From: an uncultured bacterium
GTDB taxonomy: Bacteria > Verrucomicrobiota > Kiritimatiellia > RFP12 > UBA1067
Assembly: GCA_902801025.1 (NCBI GenBank)
Contig: CADCGZ010000022.1
Location: forward strand, 1 to 59,480
Length of the DNA: 59,480 nt
Reading direction: 5' to 3'
In this document: positions 1 to 8,057 of the stretch, one piece after another
How the letters are laid out: the number at the start of each line of letters is the position of its first letter
Numbering within the stretch: position 1 is the stretch's first letter
Translations under genes and position numbers: made by a program
Notes under the pieces: model-generated
Database searches by the model: none
What the model was told of the DNA's origin: nothing
The model's input: only the letters and a program-made list of their open reading frames with translations

Positions 1-2154
1 CGATGTCGCGGAGAGCTTGGAGAACTCGCCGGTCTTCTCGGCGGAAGCGGCCTTGAGCATTTTTCCGATCAATCCCGGCGGAACGCTCTTGCCGTTCATG
101 CCCCACAGGAAGTTGATGCCGGCTTTTTCGATCCGTTCGTTTCCTGCCGCCGCCTTGCGCACCTCTTCGAGATTGGCGCGGATCGCGTCGATGCGCGCCT
201 TGATCTCATCGAGCGTGCGTATCTTGGCGGCAGCGGTGATGCAAAGCCCTTGGATCGTCCGCGAGACGACGTCCTTCAGATCGCAGTCGTCGCCGCAGTA
301 CACAAGCACGTCCTTGATGAAGTTCTTGGCCGCGGCTTCGTTCTTCCCGGGCAGCTTGGCGGCAATCTGGTCGACGAACGTCATCGCCTTGGCCTCGTAC
401 TGGCCGTGGTCTAGGCGCATCGGGGTGGAGGTGCTGGATCCGTCTACGTTGACGGTGACCTTCCAGTTGAACTTGACGGGGAAGTTCTCCGGCTCCTTGA
501 TGAAGATGGAGATTGCTCCAGTCTCCTGATTCTTCGAGATGGTGTACCGGACCGGGATATGCTCGTTCGCGTTGATGCCGTAGGCGGAAAGGCACTGCAG
601 AGATCCGAGAGCACCCTGTCCGAGGGAATAGGCCACCATGTCGAGCTGCTCGGGATGCGCCGGCGTGCAGAGCTCGCGGAGCTTCGACGAGATGCGCTCC
701 ATCACGGGCTTCGCGGCCTCCTCCGTGGTGCCGCCGCATTCGAGCGTTTCGTCCTCGAACTTGAAGACGTAGCGGTTGCGGACGCCCGCGATCTCCCTGT
801 CGTCAGGCATCAAGGTGGGCGCCGAGGGGCGGTAGATGTCGTCGCACATGGACTTGATGCCGCCTTCGCCCTTCGAGCCGAAGGCATTCAAGGATCCTCC
901 GATGTCGGCCATGTGGGGGGCCCTTGGCAGCGTGGTGTTGTTCTCCATGGCATTGACCACTTCGTCGAAGGAGGCGCCGGTTTTTGCAAGAAGCGATACG
1001 GCTCTTATGACTTGTGCGTTGGACAGGCGTTCCACGATCATGTCTTCGAGGTAGTTCGACGCCGCGGCATCGCGGGCGCCCTTCTCGCTCTCTGGAATGT
1101 CAGAGAAGAGAATGTCGAAAGCGGCCTGGCGCGTGAGATTGCCGGCGGCCTTGAGGGCGGCGAGTTCGCCCGCATGCTTCATGACGCGGCCGATGAAGAC
1201 CCCGAGCTGGTTGATTCTCCTCCCCTCCTTCGCATCGAGGGCCAGCGGGTGGAAAAGGTCGTTGACGGCGTAGAGCAGGTGCCGCTTTTCGGTGGGCATC
1301 TGGGCAAGCGAGGCGTACTTCGTATGGGCGAAGCCGCGCAGGACGAAGCGCGAGGCGGGGTTCCGCTCCACGCCGAAGACCGCCTCCTTGTCCTGCGCGT
1401 CAAGGGCGATGCCTTCGTTGACGGCAAGCTCCTCGAAGATGAACTTCTCGGCACCGAACATGGCCGACTCCCCAGGCAGATCGGTGGAGTAGTTTTTGGC
1501 CGTCACGCCGGGGCCTGTCCCCCTTGCCTCGCAGACGTCGGTGAACCACGTCTTGAAGTCGTCAATCAGCTTCAGGCCCGCCTTGAAGCTCTCGGCATTC
1601 TGCGTGAAGCGTCCGCCGTAGTCGTAGAGGCGTCGCGCCTTCGAGCTCGGGTCGAGCGCGGCGGCCTCGGCCTCTTCGTTTGTGCAGCCCGTCGCCTGCT
1701 GGTAGATGTTCGCGACGCGCGCGAGCTTCGGCAGCTCGGAGGCCACGTAGCCCATCGCCGTCGCCTTGCCGATGCTCGCGGGGTCCGTGAACTTGCCTCC
1801 GCCGAGCAGGTCGATTGCTGTCTTCACAAGCTTGATTCGCCGTGCCGTTAGCGGCTTGCCCTTGCCGAAGTCCTCCAGCTTCATGTTGTCGCGCACGATG
1901 TCTGGAATGTTCCTCTCGCCGCCGAACATGTCCGCGATCGTCTTGCGGAACAAGTCGCGCACCTGGTCGTTCGCTGTCTTCATGTCTGACGTGCGCCAGA
2001 ACGACGCGAAGGTGCCTTTGTAGTCGCCGACTGGCATTCCTTTGAAGCGCGCGACCGTGTCCTCGCCTTTCCCGTTCGGCGCGTACGCCTTATTCGCGAA
2101 ATCGACGAACTTCTGGAAGTTCGCGCTATAGTTCGTGTTTACTTGCGTCGGCAT
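1..2154 (-). CDS. Large protein of unknown function, cut by the left edge; candidate type III effector
   Basis: An open frame of 718 codons starts at ATG 2154 and runs off the left edge without a stop, so the C-terminus is missing. An AAAGGAG box lies 6 bases before the ATG. The protein starts MPTQVNTNYSANFQ. It has no signal peptide and no membrane segment, and looks soluble and largely helical (rich in Ala, Lys, Glu). I do not recognise a family. The gene 75 bases upstream encodes a CesT-like chaperone. In type III secretion systems such chaperones are usually encoded next to the effector they bind, and they bind its N-terminal 50-100 residues. The role as a secreted effector is therefore inferred from context only. 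The plus strand is also open for long stretches here, but its frames have no ribosome binding sites. Confidence 0.8.
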   Translation of the reverse strand, partial: MPTQVNTNYSANFQKFVDFANKAYAPNGKGEDTVARFKGMPVGDYKGTFASFWRTSDMKTANDQVRDLFRKTIADMFGGERNIPDIVRDNMKLEDFGKGKPLTARRIKLVKTAIDLLGGGKFTDPASIGKATAMGYVASELPKLARVANIYQQATGCTNEEAEAAALDPSSKARRLYDYGGRFTQNAESFKAGLKLIDDFKTWFTDVCEARGTGPGVTAKNYSTDLPGESAMFGAEKFIFEELAVNEGIALDAQDKEAVFGVERNPASRFVLRGFAHTKYASLAQMPTEKRHLLYAVNDLFHPLALDAKEGRRINQLGVFIGRVMKHAGELAALKAAGNLTRQAAFDILFSDIPESEKGARDAAASNYLEDMIVERLSNAQVIRAVSLLAKTGASFDEVVNAMENNTTLPRAPHMADIGGSLNAFGSKGEGGIKSMCDDIYRPSAPTLMPDDREIAGVRNRYVFKFEDETLECGGTTEEAAKPVMERISSKLRELCTPAHPEQLDMVAYSLGQGALGSLQCLSAYGINANEHIPVRYTISKNQETGAISIFIKEPENFPVKFNWKVTVNVDGSSTSTPMRLDHGQYEAKAMTFVDQIAAKLPGKNEAAAKNFIKDVLVYCGDDCDLKDVVSRTIQGLCITAAAKIRTLDEIKARIDAIRANLEEVRKAAAGNERIEKAGINFLWGMNGKSVPPGLIGKMLKAASAEKTGEFSKLSATS

Positions 2155-2229
2155 ATATGGCTCCTTTCAACGCTTTAACTTTTCAACTTTTCAACCTTTC
2201 AACCTGTATACACGCGAAACGCGAAAAGG

Positions 2230-2700
2230 TTACACATGAAAATATCCGCTTGAAAGCATGTCATGGTGCGAGTCGTCAGTCTCAGGGGCTGTGGATTGTA
2301 CAGATTCGACCTCGCGCAGGCCCGCAAGCGCCTTACGCCAGTTCTCCACCTGGTTGACGAGCGATTCGAGGCCGGCGGCGAACGACTCGACGTCCGTTAG
2401 CGCCAGCGGAAACGGCCGCACAAGTGCGTAGGCGCTGGTCTCTGGGTTCTGGCAGAGTGTCGCACCCTCCGTGCCGCGCAAAAGGAAGTTGGCTTGCAGC
2501 ATCATTGAACCAAACGCGCCGTTCGCGTCTGGCGGCGGGTGTCCGATCTCGGCACAGGCGAATATGCTCTGGGCCTGCGGATTGTCCAACAACTCCACGC
2601 GGATGCCTTCTACGTCGAGTTCCGCCACGCCGTCGGCACCATCGAGCCCCTCAATTCCGTATTTCGCGGCAAATCCCGCAATCAGCTCTCTGAATTCCAT
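2230..2700 (-). CDS. CesT-family type III secretion chaperone
   Basis: The 156-residue acidic protein has the size and layout of CesT/Tir-type chaperones. It has an N-terminal helix (MEFRELIAGFAAKYGIEGL), a strand region ending VELLDNPQAQSIFACAEIG, then the characteristic LQANFLLRGTEGATL helix-strand and ALVRPFPL, and a long C-terminal helix (ESLVNQVENWRKALAG). This class of dimeric cytosolic chaperone keeps an effector secretion-competent and docks it to the type III ATPase. AGAAGGAG precedes the ATG by about 9 bases. The last 35 residues are polar and extend past the family's usual end. The next gene downstream is the large unrecognised protein at 1-2154, its likely client. No secretion apparatus genes lie in the window. 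Confidence 0.85.
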   Translation of the reverse strand: MEFRELIAGFAAKYGIEGLDGADGVAELDVEGIRVELLDNPQAQSIFACAEIGHPPPDANGAFGSMMLQANFLLRGTEGATLCQNPETSAYALVRPFPLALTDVESFAAGLESLVNQVENWRKALAGLREVESVQSTAPETDDSHHDMLSSGYFHV

Positions 2701-2782
2701 AGATGCTTCTCCTTCTAGGCTCTTCTTCGCAACTTTTCTTCATATCATAAACTCCCGCTACTGTGGTAATTTACTGTGGCAA

Positions 2783-4009
2783 TCATGTCTGACCCTGTAG
2801 CACCCGGCGTTGCGCCTCAGACAGGGGAATCGCGTGTTTCACGGCATACGCCGCCATGTCGTCTGCCTCCCATTTCGCGCGACGGACGCCGTAGCCGGAC
2901 GCGACCTTGCGCCGGATTTCCGTCCCATCGGCGAGCCGCACGCGCTCGATGGACCTCTCCATCGCGTAGCGCCGGCAAAAGAGCTCGCGAACGCCGAGCG
3001 TGGAGGTGTTGACGAAGATCGCGCTTAAGACGGCGTCGCGGTCGGCAGGTCGACAAAGGACGCAGGCGATGTGTCCCGGGCGGCCTTTCTTCATGACAAC
3101 TCCCGCGAAGGAGACGTCAAGCGCGCCCGCCTGGAGAATCCGGCTGGACGCGAACGCCAGCTCTTCGCCCGTCATGTCGTCGACGTTAAACCGAAGTTCG
3201 AGAATCTCTTCCGCCGTGCCCCCGCCGGACGCGCCCAGGAGCGCGCGGACAAAGTTGGCCCGCGGGAAGTCTTTCGCCCCTGCTCCGCAGCCGATCGCCT
3301 CCACGACCATCGGCGGCTGCGAAGCGAAACGCGAGACAAAGCTCTTGAGCAGCGCTGCGCCCGTCGGCGTCGTCAATTCGCCGCGAATGGCGCCATCCGA
3401 ATACGTCGGCACGCCCTCGAGCAGAATCGCCGCCGCCGGCGCCGGAACCGGCAGCTCGCCGTGCGCGCACATCACGGTTCCGCTTCCGACATTGACGGGC
3501 GAGGCGACAACTTCATCCGCCCCCGTCCGCTCAAGGAGCCAGCACGCCGCAACGATGTCCGCCACCGCGTCCATCGCGCCGACTTCGTGGAAGTGTATCT
3601 CGCCAACCTCCCTCCCGTGCGCCCGCGACTCCGCCTTGGCGAGCAGCGAGTAGACCTCGCGCACCCGGCGCGCGACATCCGGCGACAGCAAAAGCGCGTC
3701 GACGATCTTAAGCATGTCGTCGAGCGAACGGTGCTCGTGATGGCGATGCGCACCGTGGTGGTGACCTTCGTGGTGATGCTGGTGCCCTTCGCAGGCCGCG
3801 CCCTCCTCGCGTCCGTTCACGAGAACCGAAAGATGCGTGGCGGCGATTCCGCACTTCGGGAGCGTCCGCGCCTCGAAGACGACGCCCGGAATGCCGAGCG
3901 CGTTGAGTTCCGCGACAGCGGCTTCCCGATCCGGCATCAGCTCCAGGAGCGCGCCCGCAATCATGTCGCCGGACGCGCCCATCTGGCAGTCGAGATAAAG
4001 AGTCTTCAT
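2783..4009 (-). CDS. larC: LarC, nickel insertion protein for the lactate racemase cofactor
   Basis: LarC inserts nickel into pyridinium-3,5-bisthiocarboxylic acid mononucleotide, the last step in making the nickel-pincer cofactor of lactate racemase. The 408-residue protein shows the family start (MKTLYLDCQMGASGDM), a His-rich metal-binding loop at about residues 76-93, then GEIHFHEVGAMDAVADI and PVPAPAAAILL. The C-terminal half is read in the same frame (FNVDDMTGEELAF, VMKKGRPGH), so no ribosomal frameshift is needed, unlike the split larC1/larC2 of Lactobacillus. Its ATG overlaps the larB stop by 4 bases, which implies translational coupling. The window has no larE or larA, so these are either elsewhere or another nickel-pincer enzyme is served. 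Confidence 0.95.
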   Translation of the reverse strand: MKTLYLDCQMGASGDMIAGALLELMPDREAAVAELNALGIPGVVFEARTLPKCGIAATHLSVLVNGREEGAACEGHQHHHEGHHHGAHRHHEHRSLDDMLKIVDALLLSPDVARRVREVYSLLAKAESRAHGREVGEIHFHEVGAMDAVADIVAACWLLERTGADEVVASPVNVGSGTVMCAHGELPVPAPAAAILLEGVPTYSDGAIRGELTTPTGAALLKSFVSRFASQPPMVVEAIGCGAGAKDFPRANFVRALLGASGGGTAEEILELRFNVDDMTGEELAFASSRILQAGALDVSFAGVVMKKGRPGHIACVLCRPADRDAVLSAIFVNTSTLGVRELFCRRYAMERSIERVRLADGTEIRRKVASGYGVRRAKWEADDMAAYAVKHAIPLSEAQRRVLQGQT

Positions 4010-4689
4010 TTATTCGCTCCGATATGGTTGATCCGGCTAGCAAGAAACCCCGCGCCAAACCCGTTGTCGATGTTGACCACGCTGACGCCCGCCGCGCACG
4101 AGTTCAGCATCGCGAGCAGCGCGGCGACGCCGCCAAAGGACGCGCCGTAGCCGACGCTCGTCGGCACGGCGATCACGGGCGCCGAGACGAGCCCGCCGAC
4201 CACGCTCGGCAGCGCCCCTTCCATTCCCGCGACGGCAACGACGACCCGCGCCTCTTCGATCTCCTTGGAGCATTCCAGCAGGCGATGGATTCCCGCCACC
4301 CCTACGTCGTAGATGCGCCGCACCCGGTTCCCCAGCGCCTCCAGCGTGAGGGCTGCCTCCTCGGCGACCGGCAGGTCGCTCGTGCCGCCGCAGACGACAG
4401 CCACAGTGCCGAGTCCGTCGTCCAGACGGCTGTCGCCGAGACGTCCGAAACGCGCCTCCTCGAAATACGCAAACCGCTCCCCGAATCGTGCCTTCACTTC
4501 TCTGGCCTTGTCCGCGTCGATGCGCGTGACGAGCACTGGCGACTGGCCACGTTCGTCGAGAGCGAAAAGAATCTCCGCAATCTGCGGTGCGCTCTTGCCT
4601 TCGCCGTAAACGACTTCGGCGACGCCCTGCCGGCGGAACCGCCCGACGTCGACCCGCGCAAAGCCCAGGTTTTCTGTTTCTGAGTCCAT
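4006..4689 (-). CDS. larB: LarB, pyridinium-3,5-biscarboxylic acid mononucleotide synthase
   Basis: LarB carboxylates nicotinic acid adenine dinucleotide, the first step of nickel-pincer cofactor synthesis. The 227-residue protein matches the family along its length: VVYGEGKSAPQIAEI, TVAVVCGGTSDLPVAEEA, RIYDVGVAGIHRLL, VAVAGMEGALPSVVGGL, PTSVGYGASFGGVAALLAML, and the end NIDNGFGAG. The C-terminal half has the PurE-like fold typical of LarB. It is followed immediately by larC (4-base overlap) and preceded by two small membrane proteins on the same strand, 38 bases away. Confidence 0.95.
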   Translation of the reverse strand: MDSETENLGFARVDVGRFRRQGVAEVVYGEGKSAPQIAEILFALDERGQSPVLVTRIDADKAREVKARFGERFAYFEEARFGRLGDSRLDDGLGTVAVVCGGTSDLPVAEEAALTLEALGNRVRRIYDVGVAGIHRLLECSKEIEEARVVVAVAGMEGALPSVVGGLVSAPVIAVPTSVGYGASFGGVAALLAMLNSCAAGVSVVNIDNGFGAGFLASRINHIGANK

Positions 4690-4727
4690 CGTTCATGCTC
4701 CCGGCTCAGTCCACAAGAGGCAGCGCT

Positions 4728-5027
4728 TCAGGTCGCCAGTTTTTGCGCCCTGCGGCATCTGCATCTTTCAACCGCGAACAAGACCGCGAACACGGCGACG
4801 CCGGCGGCGACGATGATGGCGCCGAGCACGGTGTCCTCGCGCGAGAGGTCGATGAGCCCCTCGCCGTCCATCGCGTTGGCGACGCAGTCGACGGCCCACA
4901 TGAGCGCCGCACCCCAGAACATCAGCATCGTCGTGAAAAGCGCGCCAGTCGGGGCGCCGCGGCGCTTCGCGGCGAAAAAGGCGACCGTGAACGCGATCGC
5001 GGCGCTGATCGTCATGAGCTCACACAT
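4728..5027 (-). CDS. Small membrane protein, three predicted membrane segments
   Basis: A protein of 99 residues starts MCELMTISAAIAF. This ATG is preferred to the upstream one because it overlaps the stop of the preceding gene by 8 bases, directly coupling the two. Three hydrophobic stretches are visible: residues about 4-18, 30-46 and 66-86. The tail is short and basic with two Cys (ERCRCRRAQK). I do not recognise a family. It lies just before larB on the same strand. A role linked to the Lar pathway or to its metal supply is possible but rests only on position. Confidence 0.75.
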   Translation of the reverse strand: MCELMTISAAIAFTVAFFAAKRRGAPTGALFTTMLMFWGAALMWAVDCVANAMDGEGLIDLSREDTVLGAIIVAAGVAVFAVLFAVERCRCRRAQKLAT

Positions 5028-5373
5028 TGAGCACCTCTTTCCTGGACTTCTCCAGCGCCCACGAGACGGACACCATCGCAACCCATACGGCGACGAGCAG
5101 CACCGCCATCGCTACGCCCCGGGTGGCCATTTCGTGGAACATCTCGGAAAGCGCCTCACCGCCTTCCTTCGCGGCCGTCAAAAACGGCGGCGTCATGATG
5201 ATCTCGCCGTGGTAGACGTGCTCGATCGCCAGCAGGAAGCTGCCGCCGAACATCATCTTGCAAAGCCAGTCGAGCCGGGCGACGAACGGATTGCGCGTCG
5301 CGCGTCCGGCCAGGATCGGCTTCGCGGCCTTTGCCGCAACCGCCGTGGCGAGCGGAACTGTAAAACATGCCAT
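5020..5373 (-). CDS. Small membrane protein paired with the next gene
   Basis: A protein of 117 residues starts MACFTVPLATAVAAKAAK. It has a hydrophobic N-terminus, a middle region with a possible membrane stretch (LCKMMFGGSFLLAIEHVYHGE), and a clear C-terminal membrane segment (AMAVLLVAVWVAMVSVSW). GAAAGGAG precedes the ATG by 7 bases, and an extended -10 box lies about 30 bases upstream. It is the first gene of an apparent four-gene unit that ends with larB and larC. His63 and nearby acidic residues could bind metal, but I see no recognised motif and assign no function. Confidence 0.75.
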   Translation of the reverse strand: MACFTVPLATAVAAKAAKPILAGRATRNPFVARLDWLCKMMFGGSFLLAIEHVYHGEIIMTPPFLTAAKEGGEALSEMFHEMATRGVAMAVLLVAVWVAMVSVSWALEKSRKEVLNV

Positions 5374-5402
5374 ATCGATTTCTCCTTTCGCTTTATGTCG
5401 GT

Positions 5403-5411
5403 ATTATACCA
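5403..5411 (-). promoter_or_regulatory. Extended -10 promoter box for the lar unit
   Basis: TGGTATAAT on the minus strand, 30 bases before the ATG at 5373. The TGn extension fits an extended -10 promoter, and no clear -35 box is seen. The same TGGTATAAT occurs before several other genes in the window. Confidence 0.6.
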
Positions 5412-5457
5412 AAAAACTACTGTACCGCCGTCTTGCCGTACGCTCGGATGCCCATCG

Positions 5458-7959
5458 TCAGCGCTTCTTCACCGGTTCGGAGGCGCCGGGGCGGTAGAAC
5501 ATGAGCATCGCGTCGGACGTGCGGTAGAGAAGTTCGCCGAGCTTTATGTAGCCGCCCTTCTGCTCCTTGCGGCCACGGTCGCTGCCGCCGGGGAAGACGA
5601 CGTGGAACGTCTCGGAATCAAAGCCAAGCCCGTCGATTATCGCTATGTCCAAGGGCCAGCGCTGGGAGATTTCGTCATTGAGCGGACGGCTCTGGCGAAC
5701 GAGCATGACGGGCTGCGAGAGAAGTATCCAGCGGCGAATCTCGTCCTTCTTCGCAAGCAGCGCCTCCTCGGTCGGGCAGTTGAAAAACACAGTCTCCGGC
5801 GACTTGATCTTGAGCGCCGCCGCACATTTCGCGACCCACTCGGCGTTCTTGCCGTAGTCCGCGCCGCCCTTCTTCTTCCCCGTAGTGCGAGGCGCTGGCT
5901 TCGACGGCTTCTTCTTCCCCTTGCCGTCGCCACTCTCTTTCGCCTGCTCGAAGTCGAGAAAGCCAAGCCCCGATTCCCTGATCAGTGCTTCCATTTCTCG
6001 CCTTAGCCGGTCGACTTCTGCAAGCCGGAACTTCGGGCGCGAGTCGGACGGGTTCGAGTGGACGCGCGTTATGTCGAAATCTCCTTTGCCATTCTCGGTG
6101 CCAGGTAGCGCGCGATAGTAGTTCGCAATCGCCATCAACGCAAAAAGCGGATTCGCCGAGTTGTACACGTCGTTCTTAAGTCCGAAATACCACTGCTGTA
6201 TGTACCAAGTGGAGAGGAGATGGTCGGTATCGGAAAAAAGCGTCACATCACCCTTGCCGGTCGCCTCTGCGGGAAGAATGATGCCCTTCTGGTTGCTGCT
6301 GTACCGTATGCCGTTCGCGTTTCGGGCATAGGCGCGGACGAAATTCGTGACTCCCGGCTTCAAGTCGATTATGCGCCCCTCGTAGCGGTCACGGTGATAG
6401 AGCGGGAAGAGCTTGCCTGTCTTTTCGGTCGGGTCCTTCTTAAGCCCGTAGCAGAAGCCATATTCCGTCAGTAGCGGCTCGCCTCTGTACTTGACGTTAA
6501 GCTTCGCGCGGAACGACGTCGGCATGGGCGCGTCGAGCGAGATGAGCTCCGTCTGCGGGAGAAGCGCGAAGTCGAGCTCCTGCTTAGTGAACTTTGACTC
6601 AGGCATATCGAGCTTGAAGGTGCAAGTCCCCGTTGAAGCGTCAGTCTTTATGTCCGATATCGCGATTCCTGCGGGGAGCAAGTTCGGGAGTATCGCCGCA
6701 GGGTCGCTCTTCTCGTCAAACTTGTCGCCCGGCCTCAGGTACGCAACGCCCTCTCCAATCGCCTTGTGGTCGGGATCGCCGGATCTGTACGTGTAGCAGA
6801 GATCGGGCGGCCCGAGCATCGGGGAGGTCATCGTGACGTTTATGACGTGGACGAGAAGCCCCTCGGCCGACGAGTCGCCGACTGGCGGCCTTTCGTTGTG
6901 GCAGTATTCGATGTAGAAGAGGTAGTTGGGGTGCGTAGACGGCACAAAGATTCCGAGGGGATTCAGCCCATCGCTGTCCTTCGCCGTCATCGGGAATTTC
7001 GCGGAGCGGGGAGCGAGCGTGTATTCGCCCGGCTTCGCGATCTTCGGATACGCAGCCGCAGGGACGAATGCGTGGTGGATGTAGCGGCAGTAGGCGGGCC
7101 CCGTGGGGCCATAGTCCCAAGGCAGGCACGGCGCGCCCTCGAGACCGTCGTGCTCCTCCGTCGCGTGGTAGTAGTCGGGCGAGCCGAGGCAGTGGCCGAG
7201 TTCGTGGACGAGCGTGCGGCCGTTCCCGGGATACGCGACCTGCGGGATCGAATTCGGCCACAGCGGATCGGCCCACATGACCTTGGGGTCGTATCCCGGA
7301 AGCTTGTCTATCGCCCCATTCTGCAGGGCTTCCGGCGACGGCTTTGGCGGATAGAGAGGACGGATAACTCGCTCAAGGTGATCCGGATCCTTGTTCACCG
7401 TGCGGCAGTAGACATAGCACGTATACGCGCCCTTCTTCTTAAGCTTCCCCTTCGACTGCACGAACTTGAGCGCATCTTCCCGCAGCTTGCGGGCGCGTTC
7501 GCCGCCGTCGCCGTTGTATCCGATCAGGTTCCCAAACGCATTCCAGCGGCAGTAGTAGCCGAGCGGATGGGGCGCGGTGTAGATTGTCGGGTAGACTTCG
7601 AGGACGGGCCACGTTATGCCCTGCGAATATTCCTTGTAGTAGTCGACTATCGTCGCCGAGCCGTCAAGAGAGTTAAGTGCCGAGCGCACGGCCTCGACAG
7701 ACTGTGGCTGGATGCAGTCGGGGAACGCTATCACGACGAGGTCGACTTGGAACTCGCCCGTCTGCACGGGGGTCGTTCGCTCCGGCTTGAAAGTCGCCGC
7801 AGTCGTCTTCGTGACCGTTCCGCCGCGGAACTCAGCGGCGCGTTCGCTGTCGCCCGCCGGCTTCGCAGGCGCGTTCTTCGGCGGTTTCTTCGCCGGCGCG
7901 GCGGCAACCGCGAGCGACGCGAACGCGGCAATCGCCGCAAGAGCAATACTACGTCTCAT
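5458..7959 (-). CDS. Secreted M6-like zinc metalloprotease
   Basis: The 833-residue protein has a signal peptide (MRRSIALAAIAAFASLAVAAAPA) followed by a Lys/Pro-rich linker. At about residues 250-260 it has HELGHCLGSPDYYH, the HExxHxxGxxD zinc site of metzincin-like M6 peptidases; the Glu is the catalytic base and the two His plus the Asp or a later residue bind zinc. The region after it (GPTGPAYCRYIHHAF) also fits M6-like proteins. A middle part (about 470-590) looks like beta-sandwich domains. The last 200 residues contain a second region of unclear type with a conserved Cys (FFNCPTEEALL) that loosely recalls C39-like papain folds. No ribosome binding site is visible: the -10 box lies 8 bases before the ATG, so the mRNA may be leaderless. 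Confidence 0.85.
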   Translation of the reverse strand: MRRSIALAAIAAFASLAVAAAPAKKPPKNAPAKPAGDSERAAEFRGGTVTKTTAATFKPERTTPVQTGEFQVDLVVIAFPDCIQPQSVEAVRSALNSLDGSATIVDYYKEYSQGITWPVLEVYPTIYTAPHPLGYYCRWNAFGNLIGYNGDGGERARKLREDALKFVQSKGKLKKKGAYTCYVYCRTVNKDPDHLERVIRPLYPPKPSPEALQNGAIDKLPGYDPKVMWADPLWPNSIPQVAYPGNGRTLVHELGHCLGSPDYYHATEEHDGLEGAPCLPWDYGPTGPAYCRYIHHAFVPAAAYPKIAKPGEYTLAPRSAKFPMTAKDSDGLNPLGIFVPSTHPNYLFYIEYCHNERPPVGDSSAEGLLVHVINVTMTSPMLGPPDLCYTYRSGDPDHKAIGEGVAYLRPGDKFDEKSDPAAILPNLLPAGIAISDIKTDASTGTCTFKLDMPESKFTKQELDFALLPQTELISLDAPMPTSFRAKLNVKYRGEPLLTEYGFCYGLKKDPTEKTGKLFPLYHRDRYEGRIIDLKPGVTNFVRAYARNANGIRYSSNQKGIILPAEATGKGDVTLFSDTDHLLSTWYIQQWYFGLKNDVYNSANPLFALMAIANYYRALPGTENGKGDFDITRVHSNPSDSRPKFRLAEVDRLRREMEALIRESGLGFLDFEQAKESGDGKGKKKPSKPAPRTTGKKKGGADYGKNAEWVAKCAAALKIKSPETVFFNCPTEEALLAKKDEIRRWILLSQPVMLVRQSRPLNDEISQRWPLDIAIIDGLGFDSETFHVVFPGGSDRGRKEQKGGYIKLGELLYRTSDAMLMFYRPGASEPVKKR

Positions 7960-7967
7960 CGGCGTAG

Positions 7968-7976
7968 ATTATACCA
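7968..7976 (-). promoter_or_regulatory. Extended -10 box giving a probable leaderless mRNA
   Basis: TGGTATAAT ends 8 bases before the ATG at 7959. A start of transcription 6-8 bases after the box would fall on or next to the start codon, leaving no room for a ribosome binding site. Confidence 0.6.
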
Positions 7977-8057
7977 AAATCCGCCCGCCTATTGGGCATC
8001 GGACACCAATAGACATTTCACGCAAATTTACTCATTGCGCAAAGGACACCGCCGCCA

